Notes under the pieces: model-generated
Told to the model about the DNA's origin: nothing
Databases searched by the model: none
The model's input: the letters and a program-made list of their open reading frames with translations, nothing else
Position numbers and translations under genes: made by a program
Shown: positions 18,296-26,173 of the stretch, piece by piece
Position numbering within the stretch: the stretch's first letter is position 1
How the letters are laid out: each line of letters starts with the position of its first letter
Source: Streptomyces sp. NBC_00286
GTDB lineage: Bacteria > Actinomycetota > Actinomycetes > Streptomycetales > Streptomycetaceae
Assembly (NCBI RefSeq): GCF_036173125.1
Contig: NZ_CP108054.1
Location: 1,178,001-1,242,000, forward strand
Direction of reading: 5' to 3'
Length of the DNA: 64,000 nucleotides

Positions 18296-19257
18296 CCGCC
18301 CATCCCCGGCTGAGCATCGGCCTGCCCGTGTACAACGGCGAGGAGTACCTCGTCGAGTCGCTCGACGCCCTGCTCGGCCAGACCTACGAGGACTTCGAGC
18401 TGGTCATCTCCGACAACGCCTCGACCGACGGCACCGAGGACATCTGCCGCAAGTACGCCGCGCAGGACTCGCGCATCCGCTACATCCGGCTGCTCCGCAA
18501 CATCGGCGCCGCGCCGAACCACAACTACGTGTTCACCGAGTGCCGCGGCGAGCTGTTCAAGTGGGCGTCACACGACGACCTCTACGCCCGGGACCTGTTG
18601 CGGCGCTGTGTGGAGGCGCTGGACGCGCGGCCCGACGTGATCCTCGCCCACGCCGACCAGGCGGTCATCGACGAAGACGGCAAGGTGAAGGTCCCGTACG
18701 AGTACACGCTCGCCACCGCCTCTCCGAGCGCGCCCGAGCGATTCCGCAGCATGCTGTTCGAGCCCGGCGGCGACGACTTCTACGGGGTGATGCGGGCCGA
18801 CGTGCTGCGCCGGGTGAAGCCGCACGACAGCTACCACCACGCGGACCGCACATTCGTCGCCGAGATCGGCCTGCACGGCCCCTTCCACCAAGTGCCGGAG
18901 CTGCTGTACTTCCGCCGCGACCACCCCACCCGCGCCGAGCGGGCGAACCCCAGCAAGCGCTCCCGGTGCGTCAACCTCGACCCGCGCCGAGCCGGCCCGC
19001 TGCACCCGACGCCCCGTCTGCTCGCCGAGTACGTCCTCGGCTTCGTCTCGGCGATCCGGCGGGCGCCGCTGTCCTCGGCCGACCGGCGCGCGTGCTACCG
19101 CCACCTGGCGGCATGGATGACCAGCCGGGCCCGGCCGGGGGCCGGCGAGCGGGTCGAGGACCGCGCCCCGGTCGACCCGGCCAAGCTCACCGTCTCCGTC
19201 GACGCCCTCGTCGCGGGCCGTGAGGGTCGTACAGGTCGTGAGGGGAGTCAGGCATGA
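18292..19257 (+). CDS. Glycosyltransferase family 2
   Basis: 321 residues. The GT-A N-terminus reads LSIGLPVYNGEEYL, followed by VISDNASTDGT, and the metal-binding position is KWASHDDLYA. The product is likely an inverting transferase adding one sugar of the repeat unit at the cytoplasmic face. It sits between the flippase and the pyruvyl transferase gene with four-base overlaps on both sides. Confidence 0.87.
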   Translation: MTAHPRLSIGLPVYNGEEYLVESLDALLGQTYEDFELVISDNASTDGTEDICRKYAAQDSRIRYIRLLRNIGAAPNHNYVFTECRGELFKWASHDDLYARDLLRRCVEALDARPDVILAHADQAVIDEDGKVKVPYEYTLATASPSAPERFRSMLFEPGGDDFYGVMRADVLRRVKPHDSYHHADRTFVAEIGLHGPFHQVPELLYFRRDHPTRAERANPSKRSRCVNLDPRRAGPLHPTPRLLAEYVLGFVSAIRRAPLSSADRRACYRHLAAWMTSRARPGAGERVEDRAPVDPAKLTVSVDALVAGREGRTGREGSQA

Positions 19258-20531
19258 CGTCCGCGGGTGAAACCCCGGTACGCGTCGGGGTGTTCGGCCT
19301 GCTCGGCTCCGGCAACCTCGGCAACGACGGGTCCCTGGAGGCCGTGCTCGGGTATCTCCGCGCCGAGCATCCGGAGGCGGTCGTGGACGCGCTGTGCGGC
19401 GGGCCCGAGGTCGTCGCGGCCCGGTACGGGATCCCCGCGACGCGGCTGCACTGGTACCGCGGGGAGTACCGGACCGCGTCACGTGCGGGCGCGATCGCGG
19501 CCAAGGGTCTGGGCAAACTCGTCGACGCCGTCCGCACCGCTGCCTGGGTGCGCCGGCACGACGTGGTGATCGTGCCGGGCATGGGTGTCCTGGAGGCCAC
19601 GCTGCCACTGCGGCCGTGGGGCTTCCCGTACTCGCTGTTCCTGCTCTGCGCGAGTGGCCGACTGCTGCGCACCCGGGTCGCGCTGGTCGGAGTCGGCGCC
19701 GCACCGATCGGCAACCGGCCGACCCGGGCCCTGGTGCGCTGGTCGGCGCGACTGGCCGCGTACCGCTCGTACCGCGACGCCCAATCCCGGGACGCCATGC
19801 GGGAGATGGGCGTAGACACCACACGCGACAGGGTCTACCCGGACCTGGCCTTCGCCCTTCCGACGCCGGAGGCGAGCGCGCCCCCGGACGACCCGCCGGG
19901 CCAAGTCTGCGTCGGCGTCATGGACTTCCACGGCGGCAACGACGACCGCGCCCGGGCCGAGGAGATCCACCGGCGCTACCTCGAGGGGACGACCCGCTTC
20001 GTCCGCGCACTGGTCGAGGACGGCAGGCCGGTCCGGCTGCTCACCGGCGACGCGTGCGATGCGCCGGTGGTCGCCGCGATCCTGGACGCGGTGGACTCGC
20101 CGCTGGTCACCGCCGCCGAGGCGGCCTCGCTGGCCGACCTGATGAAGGAGACGGCGGCTGCCGACACGGTGGTGGCGACCCGCTACCACAACCTGGTCTG
20201 CGCCCTGAAGGCCGGCACACCGACCCTCGCTCTCAGCTACGCGGCGAAGAGCGACGCGCTCATGGACCGGATGGGGCTGGAGGCGTACTGCCACCCGGCT
20301 CGCGAGGTCGACCCCGACCGGCTGCTCGAGCAGTTCCGGGCGCTGGAGGGGCGGTCGGCGGAGCTGCGGCGGACCCTCGCCGAGCGGAACCAGGCCGCCG
20401 CCCGGCAACTCCAGGAGCAATTCGCCGAGTTGACCGCGGCCTTGTTCCCGGCGACCGACCACGCCAGAGCCCGCACCCGCACCCGCACCCGCACCCGCAC
20501 CCGCACCCGCACCCGCCAGGAGACTCCATGA
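19254..20531 (+). CDS. Polysaccharide pyruvyl transferase family protein
   Basis: 425 residues. The N-terminus GLLGSGNLGNDGSLEAVLG is the WcaK/CsaB family opening, and TRYHNLVCALKAGTP is the conserved RxH region near residue 305. The family transfers pyruvate from phosphoenolpyruvate to form ketals on sugars, adding negative charge to the polymer. The last residues are (Thr-Arg)7 coded by a perfect hexanucleotide repeat. The stop overlaps the next start, whose AGGAG ribosome site lies directly after the repeat. Confidence 0.8.
   Translation: MTSAGETPVRVGVFGLLGSGNLGNDGSLEAVLGYLRAEHPEAVVDALCGGPEVVAARYGIPATRLHWYRGEYRTASRAGAIAAKGLGKLVDAVRTAAWVRRHDVVIVPGMGVLEATLPLRPWGFPYSLFLLCASGRLLRTRVALVGVGAAPIGNRPTRALVRWSARLAAYRSYRDAQSRDAMREMGVDTTRDRVYPDLAFALPTPEASAPPDDPPGQVCVGVMDFHGGNDDRARAEEIHRRYLEGTTRFVRALVEDGRPVRLLTGDACDAPVVAAILDAVDSPLVTAAEAASLADLMKETAAADTVVATRYHNLVCALKAGTPTLALSYAAKSDALMDRMGLEAYCHPAREVDPDRLLEQFRALEGRSAELRRTLAERNQAAARQLQEQFAELTAALFPATDHARARTRTRTRTRTRTRTRQETP
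20472..20516. repeat. (CGCACC)7 hexanucleotide repeat inside a gene end
   Basis: Seven perfect copies of CGCACC plus CGC, coding Thr-Arg repeats at the C-terminus of the pyruvyl transferase. Gain or loss of units keeps the frame and changes the distance to the AGGAG site of the next gene only marginally. Confidence 0.95.
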
Positions 20532-21079
20532 AAGCGACCGAAGTCCCGGAGATCGCCGGGGCGTACCTGTTCGAGCCGACGCCGTACAGCGACGAGCGCG
20601 GCTTCTTCTGCCGCACCTTCGACGCCGACGTGGTCCGCTCGGTGGGCCTCGATCCGGATGCCTTCGTCCAGGACAGCCTGTCCCGGTCGGTCCGGGGCGT
20701 GCTGCGCGGCCTGCACCTGCGCTCCGGCGCCGGCGAGGCCAAGCTGGTGCGGTGCTCGTACGGGAGGATCTTCGACGTCGTCGTGGACCTGCGGCCGGAC
20801 TCGCCGACCTACCTGGGCCGGGCCTTCTTCGAGCTGTCCGGCGAGACGCAGGTGACCCTGTACATCCCGGCGGGCTGCGCGCACGGCTTCCAGGCGCTGA
20901 CCGAAACCGCTGACACCTCGTACCGGATCGACCGCCCGCACGATCCGGCCGAGGACGTGACGATCGCCTTCGACGACCCGGAGCTCGCCATCCCCTGGCC
21001 GCTGCCGGTCACATCGATGTCCCAGCGGGACCGGGAGGCGCCGAGCCTCGCCGAAGTCCTGAAGCAGAGAGAGAGTTGA
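20528..21079 (+). CDS. dTDP-4-dehydrorhamnose 3,5-epimerase-like (RfbC family) protein
   Basis: 183 residues, ATG overlapping the previous stop. The cupin RfbC fold is indicated by SDERGFFCRTF, the catalytic His in VLRGLHLR (residue 63), VVDLRPDSPTYLG and YIPAGCAHGFQAL. The length is normal for the family (about 180-200). The family epimerises C-3 and/or C-5 of 4-keto sugar nucleotides. No rhamnose pathway partners (RfbA, B, D) are nearby, so the substrate is probably the CDP- or other nucleotide-linked sugar made in this operon. Confidence 0.85.
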   Translation: MKATEVPEIAGAYLFEPTPYSDERGFFCRTFDADVVRSVGLDPDAFVQDSLSRSVRGVLRGLHLRSGAGEAKLVRCSYGRIFDVVVDLRPDSPTYLGRAFFELSGETQVTLYIPAGCAHGFQALTETADTSYRIDRPHDPAEDVTIAFDDPELAIPWPLPVTSMSQRDREAPSLAEVLKQRES

Positions 21080-21086
21080 GGTCGGC

Positions 21087-22430
21087 GTGGAGACCGAACA
21101 CACCGAAGAGACCGAGGAGTTCTCCCTGCCTCGATCACGGATGGCGAACGAGCGGCTGCACGCCATGATCCCCGGGGGCGCGCACACCTACGCCAAAGGC
21201 GACGACCAGTACCCCGAGCACCTGGCCCCGGTCATCAGCCACGGCCACGGTGCCCACGTGTGGGACATCGACGGCAACCGCTACATCGAGTACGGGTCAG
21301 GGCTGCGGTCGGTCAGCCTCGGCCACGCCCACCCACGCGTGAACGAGGCGGTACGGCGCGAACTCGACCGTGGCAGCAACTTCGTACGGCCGTCCATCGT
21401 CGAGGTCGAGGCCGCGGAACGCTTCCTGGCCACCGTGCCGACCGCCGAGATGGTGAAGTTCGCGAAGAACGGCTCCGACGCCACCACCGCCGCGGTACGC
21501 CTCGCCCGCGCCGTCACCGGGCGCCCGCGGGTGGCCATCTGCGGCGACCATCCGTTCTTCTCCGTCGACGACTGGTTCATCGGTACGACGCCGATGTCGG
21601 CCGGTATTCCGGCGACGACCACCGAGCTCACCGTGGCGTTCCCGTACGGGAACTTGGCCGCCACGGAGGAGCTGCTCAACCGGTACGTCGGCGAGATCGC
21701 CTGCCTGATCCTCGAACCCGCCGGCCACACCGAGCCGCCGCCCGGATATCTCGCCGGCCTGCGCGAACTGGCCGACCGGCACGGCTGCGTGCTGATCTTC
21801 GATGAGATGATCACCGGCTTCCGCTGGTCCGAGGGGGGCGCCCAGGGCCTGTACGGCGTCGTCCCGGACCTCTCCACGTTCGGCAAGGCGCTGGGCAACG
21901 GGTTCGCCGTCTCCGCGCTGGCCGGGCGCCGTGAGCTGATGGAGCGGGGCGGGCTGCGTCACTCCGGCGACCGGGTGTTCCTGCTGTCCACCACGCACGG
22001 AGCGGAAACGCACTCCCTGGCCGCCGCGATGGCCGTGCAGACCACGTACGTCGAGGAGGGCGTCACCGCCCAACTGCACACCCTCGGCGAGCGGTTGGCC
22101 GCCGGTGTTCGCGACGCCGCGGCGAGCATGGGCGTCGGCGACCACGTCGTCGTCCGGGGCCGGGCCAGCAACTTGGTCTTCGCCACCCTCGACGAGAACG
22201 GGCAGCCGTCGCAGCAGTACCGCACTCTGTTCCTGCGCCGACTGCTCGCGGGCGGGGTGCTGGCCCCGTCGTTCGTGGTGAGCAGCGCGCTCAGCGACGC
22301 CGACATCGACCACACCGTGGACGTGGTGGCCCAGGCCTGCGCGGTGTACCGGAAGGCGCTGGACGCCGCCGACCCCACCCCCTGGCTGGGCGGGCGACCG
22401 GTGAAGCCCGTATTCCGTCGCTTGGCCTGA
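21087..22430 (+). CDS. Glutamate-1-semialdehyde aminomutase-like class III aminotransferase
   Basis: 447 residues, GTG start seven bases after the RfbC-like gene. It shares the GSAM opening (ERLHAMIPGGAHTY) and GSGLRSVSLGHAHP, FAKNGSDATTAAVRLAR and the PLP lysine in TFGKALGNGF (about residue 267). The setting makes haem synthesis unlikely. GSAM-like proteins are found in surface-sugar loci, where transamination or amino-group migration on a sugar precursor is the likely role. It is the last gene of the exopolysaccharide operon; the next gene converges seven bases away. Confidence 0.83.
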   Translation: METEHTEETEEFSLPRSRMANERLHAMIPGGAHTYAKGDDQYPEHLAPVISHGHGAHVWDIDGNRYIEYGSGLRSVSLGHAHPRVNEAVRRELDRGSNFVRPSIVEVEAAERFLATVPTAEMVKFAKNGSDATTAAVRLARAVTGRPRVAICGDHPFFSVDDWFIGTTPMSAGIPATTTELTVAFPYGNLAATEELLNRYVGEIACLILEPAGHTEPPPGYLAGLRELADRHGCVLIFDEMITGFRWSEGGAQGLYGVVPDLSTFGKALGNGFAVSALAGRRELMERGGLRHSGDRVFLLSTTHGAETHSLAAAMAVQTTYVEEGVTAQLHTLGERLAAGVRDAAASMGVGDHVVVRGRASNLVFATLDENGQPSQQYRTLFLRRLLAGGVLAPSFVVSSALSDADIDHTVDVVAQACAVYRKALDAADPTPWLGGRPVKPVFRRLA

Positions 22431-22437
22431 CGTGACG

Positions 22438-23163
22438 TCAGCGATGCTCCAGCGGACCGGCGTTGGCGGTCCGATCAACGAGCCGGTCGGCCATCCGGTC
22501 GACCAGCCACGCCGTCGCCGGTACCACCGCCAGCGCGGTGCACCAGCCGCCGAGGACATCGGTCGGGTAGTGCGCGCTCAGAGCGACCTGCGCCCACCCC
22601 ATGGCGGCGCCGGCAACCAGCGCCGCGGCGAGTACGAGTGACATGGCGGCCGTCCTGCCGAGACCGAGCCGCCCGGTCGCGATCAGGGCCACCACGAGGG
22701 CGAACGCGGTGAGGAAGGCGGTGTGCCCGCTCGGGTAGGACAGATTGCCGTCGCCGTGGATGGTGCGTCCCACCAGGGGCTTGAGCAGCTTCACCGTCCC
22801 CACGGTCAGGGCGGCTCCCGCACCGACGAGCACCGCTGCGCGAGGCCACCGAAGCAACAGGCAGCCTGCCACGGCGGCCACGACCAGCATCGCGGCCCCG
22901 GCGGGCTCTCCCAGGAAGTCCGTGGCCAGTGCGACCCGCCGCCACGGCGGCCGCACGCTATCCGCCGTCGGCTCGACGATCCACCTGTCCACCCTGCCGG
23001 GCTCGCTGTGACCGGCGTACAGAACCCCGAGTACGACGACCACCAGCGCGGCGAGCGCCGCGATCAGCCCGAGCCCCGCGCGCAGCGACGGGGGCAGCAG
23101 CGCGGGCGCCGAACGTCGGGCCACCCCTTCATCCGACCGGTGCCTACTGCCCCAATCCCCCAC
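22438..23163 (-). CDS. PAP2-family membrane phosphatase
   Basis: 241 residues from GTG 23163; an adjacent TTG at 23166 is also possible. It carries the three PAP2 motifs: KLLKPLVGR, the PSGHT block, and SAHYPTDVLGG. Five or six hydrophobic segments surround them. The enzyme class removes phosphate from lipid phosphates such as undecaprenyl pyrophosphate. Its tail-to-tail placement against the exopolysaccharide operon suggests carrier-lipid recycling, but it has its own transcription start. Confidence 0.87.
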   Translation of the reverse strand: MGDWGSRHRSDEGVARRSAPALLPPSLRAGLGLIAALAALVVVVLGVLYAGHSEPGRVDRWIVEPTADSVRPPWRRVALATDFLGEPAGAAMLVVAAVAGCLLLRWPRAAVLVGAGAALTVGTVKLLKPLVGRTIHGDGNLSYPSGHTAFLTAFALVVALIATGRLGLGRTAAMSLVLAAALVAGAAMGWAQVALSAHYPTDVLGGWCTALAVVPATAWLVDRMADRLVDRTANAGPLEHR

Positions 23164-23388
23164 CAATGAGCCCCCGTTGTGTCTGATTTTGTCACCCTAA
23201 CCAACAATGCGTCCGCGGCGATGCGGTCGCGGAAAACCGCCATCGGAAAGTCCGAATGCACGGTGGCCCTCGGTGCCGTGGATCAGCCTTCGACTGCCGT
23301 GTAGCGAAGTTCGCCGTCCCACTGCGCGTCTGCGGCCGCGATCTTATGCTGACACCAAGGGGTAAGGACGATATGGGGGGCATGCCTG

Positions 23389-24159
23389 ATGAGGGCGGTA
23401 AGCAAGGGAACGTCAGTATTGAAGTCGGGGGTCAAGCGGCTCCTGGGACGTGCTGGATTCGACATCGTGCGCAGCACCAACAACCTGGGGGGCGTCGACG
23501 ACTTCATACCGTTCGAGGCAACGATGCGGGCCGCACGGGCGGCCGGCCTGTCGGTCGGTGACTACATCGACGAGGTCATGAACGGGACGCCTGGCGCCAC
23601 CAAGTCCACCATCGATGAACTGAGCGCTCTCGGCGTCTTCGCCGCCAAGCCGCAGACGGTGCTGGAGATCGGTCCCGGGTCCGGACGGTACCTGGAGAAG
23701 ACGCTGAAGGAGTGTTCGCCAGACCGCTACGAGATCTACGAGACGGCAGCGCCCTGGGCCACCTACCTGGTGGACACCTTCGGCGTGGTCGCCCAACCGA
23801 CCGCAGGAAGCAGTCTCGCCCCGACACCCGACGCCAGCGTCGACCTCGTACAGGCCCATAAGGTCTTCAACACCGTGCCCTTCCTCGGCGCCTCCCGCTA
23901 CTTCTTCGAGATGGCACGCGTCACGCGACCCGGTGGCCGAATCGTCTTCGACGTCATGACAGAGACCTGCCTGGACCCGGCCGCAGTACGCACCTGGGCC
24001 ACACAGGGCGGCGCGGGCCACGACTCCTTCCCGGCCGCCATGCCTCGCCGAACATGCGTGGACCTCTTCGCAACCCTCGACTGCAGCCTGGAGGCCAGCT
24101 TCGTGGCGCCCATGGGTGTTGGCTCCACGGAGGTCCTTGTCTTCAGAAAGAGGGCTTGA
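23389..24159 (+). CDS. Class I SAM-dependent methyltransferase domain protein
   Basis: 256 residues, ATG eight bases after a GGGGGG run. The SAM loop is VLEIGPGSGRYLEKTL (about residues 84-99), with a post-I acidic position in YEIYETAAPW and motif VTRPGGRIVFDV. It lacks the zinc and C-terminal domains of the methyltransferase at 11973. It stands alone between a PAP2 gene and a kinase-like gene, so its substrate is not indicated. Confidence 0.8.
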   Translation: MRAVSKGTSVLKSGVKRLLGRAGFDIVRSTNNLGGVDDFIPFEATMRAARAAGLSVGDYIDEVMNGTPGATKSTIDELSALGVFAAKPQTVLEIGPGSGRYLEKTLKECSPDRYEIYETAAPWATYLVDTFGVVAQPTAGSSLAPTPDASVDLVQAHKVFNTVPFLGASRYFFEMARVTRPGGRIVFDVMTETCLDPAAVRTWATQGGAGHDSFPAAMPRRTCVDLFATLDCSLEASFVAPMGVGSTEVLVFRKRA

Positions 24160-24190
24160 CCCTGGGGGTGGGCTTGACCTGGTCAGGGGT
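24158..24190 (+). terminator. Possible weak terminator after the methyltransferase gene
   Basis: Starting at the TGA stop, the bases GACCCTG at the left can pair with CAGGGGTC about 20 bases later, leaving an imperfect stem with a bulged G. No T tract follows. The hairpin is weak and its role is a guess. Confidence 0.25.
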
Positions 24191-24295
24191 CGGTGTCGTG
24201 CACGAGGCCGACGGGTAGCGGGACGCGTTCAGGCGCGTCATCGCAGGCGATAAACCCGGCGACGTCGGCGATCATCCCCGGGATACTGGTCGCCC

Positions 24296-25051
24296 ATGGA
24301 TGAGGTCAACGTCGTCGTCGCGCATTCCGAGCGCGCGACGCTTCGTGTCGGTGACGTGTTCTTGAAGGTGGACGCCGATCAGACGCGCCTGGACGTCGAG
24401 GTCGAGGCGATGGCCCTGGCGCCGGTCCCGACCCCGGAGGTCCTGTGGCGCAAGCCGCCCGCGCTCGCGCTCGCCGCACTGCCGGGGACGACGCTCGGCC
24501 GCCTCGGCGGGCCGTCGACCGGGTCGCCGGCGGCGTGGGCCGCGGCGGGCGCCGCCATCCGGAAGCTGCACGAAGCGCCCCTGCCGCCCCTGCCGCCCCG
24601 GCCGGGCCGAGCCGGCCGGAGCATCGTCGCACTGGCGGCGGAACTCGACGACGAGTGCAAGTTGCTCGTGACGAACGGCGTCCTGCCCGCCGACCTGGTC
24701 ACCCGCAACCGCCGGGTCGCCGAGGCCGCGCTCCGGCCGTGGACTCCGGCCTTCACACACGGCGACCTGCAGATCGCGCACGTCTTCGTCGACGGCGAAA
24801 AGGTCACCGGCATCATCGACTGGTCCGAGGCGGGCCAGGGCGATGCCCTGTACGACCTCGCCACCTTCACGCTCGGACACGAGGAGCACCTCGACGACGT
24901 CATCTCCGGATATGGCGCCGACATCGACCTCGACGTGATCCACGCGTGGTGGTCGTTGCGCAGCCTGCTGGCAGTCCGCTGGCTGAGCGAGCACGGCTTC
25001 GACCCCTTCGCGCCGGGCTGCGAGGTCGACGTACTGAGATCCCGGATGTGA
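24296..25051 (+). CDS. Aminoglycoside phosphotransferase-fold (APH) kinase
   Basis: 251 residues. The catalytic loop is FTHGDLQIAHVF (HGD...N replaced by H) and the metal loop is GIIDWSEAGQGD, both in the APH order. The N-terminal lobe is short. The family includes antibiotic kinases and many small-molecule kinases. The loss of the usual Asn after HGDxxxxN makes catalysis uncertain. No neighbour indicates a substrate. Confidence 0.75.
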   Translation: MDEVNVVVAHSERATLRVGDVFLKVDADQTRLDVEVEAMALAPVPTPEVLWRKPPALALAALPGTTLGRLGGPSTGSPAAWAAAGAAIRKLHEAPLPPLPPRPGRAGRSIVALAAELDDECKLLVTNGVLPADLVTRNRRVAEAALRPWTPAFTHGDLQIAHVFVDGEKVTGIIDWSEAGQGDALYDLATFTLGHEEHLDDVISGYGADIDLDVIHAWWSLRSLLAVRWLSEHGFDPFAPGCEVDVLRSRM

Positions 25052-25113
25052 AGCCGCGCGGGGCCGACCGCCACGTATGCGTTCTGACGCATCGAGCGGG
25101 CCATCCCAGCTCT

Positions 25114-25142
25114 TTGACAGCCACACGTGAGGTGGTTAATAC
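25114..25142 (+). promoter_or_regulatory. Near-consensus promoter for the TetR gene
   Basis: TTGACA at 25114-25119, a 17-base spacer, and TAATAC at 25137-25142. This matches the consensus for the main vegetative sigma factor almost perfectly, which is rare in such GC-rich DNA. The -10 box lies inside a palindrome (25131-25150), so a bound repressor would block it. Confidence 0.8.
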
Positions 25143-25150
25143 CAACCACC
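25131..25150. promoter_or_regulatory. Palindromic operator overlapping the tetR -10 box
   Basis: GGTGGTTAATACCAACCACC consists of 7-base arms GGTGGTT and AACCACC separated by six bases. It overlaps the -10 hexamer of the promoter for the downstream TetR gene, the usual place for an autorepressor site. Its right half contains CCAACCAC, which recurs before GH1 and the MFS gene further downstream. Confidence 0.7.
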
Positions 25151-25212
25151 GGTAGGTTTTAATGGCTCAGCTACTGCGCTGGACGGAATTCGTCGAGGAG
25201 AGTGAACGCACC

Positions 25213-25821
25213 GTGGGTCAGGCCAAAGCGCGTGGGCCGTACGCCAAGACACCGGCCCGCCGGGCGGAGATCGTACGGGCCGCACGCGACAGCTTCGCCG
25301 AGAACGGCTACGCCAAAGCCTCCCTGCGCGACATCGCGGAGCGGGCCGGCATCACCCACGCCGGGCTCCTGCACCACTTCCGCAACAAGGACGAACTCCT
25401 CGCCGCGGTGCTCGCCGAACGCGATGCCGAGGAATGGCAGCAGGGCCTGGAGCAGGTCGACAGCCCTGACGAGCTCGCGCCCTACCTCGCCGAACTCATC
25501 CGCCACCACCAGAAGGCGCCCGAGCTGATGCGCCTGTGGATCGAACTCGCTGCAGCGGCCTCACGGCCGGATCATCCCGCCCACGCATACTTCGTCGAAC
25601 GCTACGAACGCGGGCGCACCCAGTTCGCCGAGGGATTCCACGAGAACGACGCCCGCGGCACGCTGCGCGAGGGCGTCAGCCCCGAGAGCGCCGCAGTCCT
25701 CTTCCATGCCGTACTCACCGGGCTCCAGTTGCAGTGGGTCCTCGCCCCGGGCCTCGACATCGTCAGCCCCGTCACCGACTTCGTCCGCCTCCTCTTGGAC
25801 CACGACCACACCGACGAGTGA
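25213..25821 (+). CDS. TetR/AcrR family transcriptional regulator (glycoside locus)
   Basis: 202 residues from the GTG at 25213, with GAGGAG twelve bases upstream; an in-frame ATG at 25162 would add 17 residues. The HTH reads ASLRDIAERAGITHAGLLHHFRNKDELL. The C-terminal ligand domain is typical in size. A strong promoter with an overlapping palindrome lies upstream, so it is probably autoregulated. It precedes a five-gene glycosidase/transport set in the same direction and is the natural candidate for its repressor. Confidence 0.83.
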   Translation: MGQAKARGPYAKTPARRAEIVRAARDSFAENGYAKASLRDIAERAGITHAGLLHHFRNKDELLAAVLAERDAEEWQQGLEQVDSPDELAPYLAELIRHHQKAPELMRLWIELAAAASRPDHPAHAYFVERYERGRTQFAEGFHENDARGTLREGVSPESAAVLFHAVLTGLQLQWVLAPGLDIVSPVTDFVRLLLDHDHTDE

Positions 25822-25965
25822 GCGGATCGGCGCCCAACTCGGTGCCGCGGCAGGCTCATTGGATACGGGCCGACGGTCAGGGCCGATCGCCGAGCAGCGC
25901 GTAACCCCACACCGGCTCGACGCCGGCCGCCGACGCGACGGACGGACAACGGCCTGCCCGGCTCC

Positions 25966-26000
25966 TGCCCTGCCCTGCCCTGCCCTGCCCTGCCCTGCCC
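25966..26000. repeat. (TGCCC)7 microsatellite
   Basis: Seven perfect copies of the pentamer TGCCC run from 25966 to 26000, followed by a decayed TGTCC. It lies in the spacer between the TetR gene and the GH1 gene, so length changes would alter promoter spacing or leader length and not a protein frame. Confidence 0.9.
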
Positions 26001-26116
26001 TGTCCACAGTGCGCTCATTTCCCCCTGGCCGGGACGCCACAACGTAACGCTTTGATCACGAAATAGAGCCGCAGCCTTCCCGCCCTTGCGGCCCCGGTCT
26101 ACGGTCCGATCCAAAA

Positions 26117-26138
26117 CCAACCACATGGTAAGAGTTGG
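26117..26138. promoter_or_regulatory. Candidate operator before the GH1 gene
   Basis: CCAACCACATGG is followed by TAAGAGTTGG, giving outer arms CCAAC and GTTGG 12 bases apart. The left part shares ACCAACCAC with the TetR-gene operator, followed in both cases by GGTA(A/G)G after one or two bases. It lies 36 bases upstream of the GH1 start. Regulator binding is inferred. Confidence 0.5.
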
Positions 26139-26173
26139 CGGGCCAGCACGCCGCGTATGGAAAGCAGTCGACG

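Larger units (their letters stand above)
25822..26173. other. Intergenic region before the glycosidase genes
   Basis: This 352-base stretch has no supported gene. It holds a small hairpin after the regulator stop (CGGCGCC 25828-25834 with GGTGCCG 25841-25847, one G-T pair), seven tandem copies of TGCCC (25966-26000), and the motif CCAACCAC at 26117-26124 within CCAAC...GTTGG arms (26117-26138). An ATG at 26135 is in frame with the GH1 gene but lacks a ribosome site. Confidence 0.7.

Noticed and set aside
20472..20516. Hexamer repeat considered as a CRISPR-like array
   Set aside because: Units are contiguous without spacers and encode Thr-Arg; no cas genes are near.
21087..22430. GSAM-like gene taken as hemL for haem synthesis
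   Set aside because: It is coupled to exopolysaccharide genes, and no other tetrapyrrole gene is present in the window.
1..22430. Exosortase/PEP-CTERM system suggested by asnB with polysaccharide genes
   Set aside because: No exosortase or PEP-CTERM signal is seen in the window; asnB alone is not sufficient.
24296..25051. APH-fold gene considered as an antibiotic resistance gene
   Set aside because: The catalytic loop lacks the usual Asn, and no resistance or mobile context is visible.
25602..26126. Minus-strand frame through the TGCCC microsatellite
   Set aside because: It runs antisense to the TetR gene and owes its length to the repeat; no domain found.
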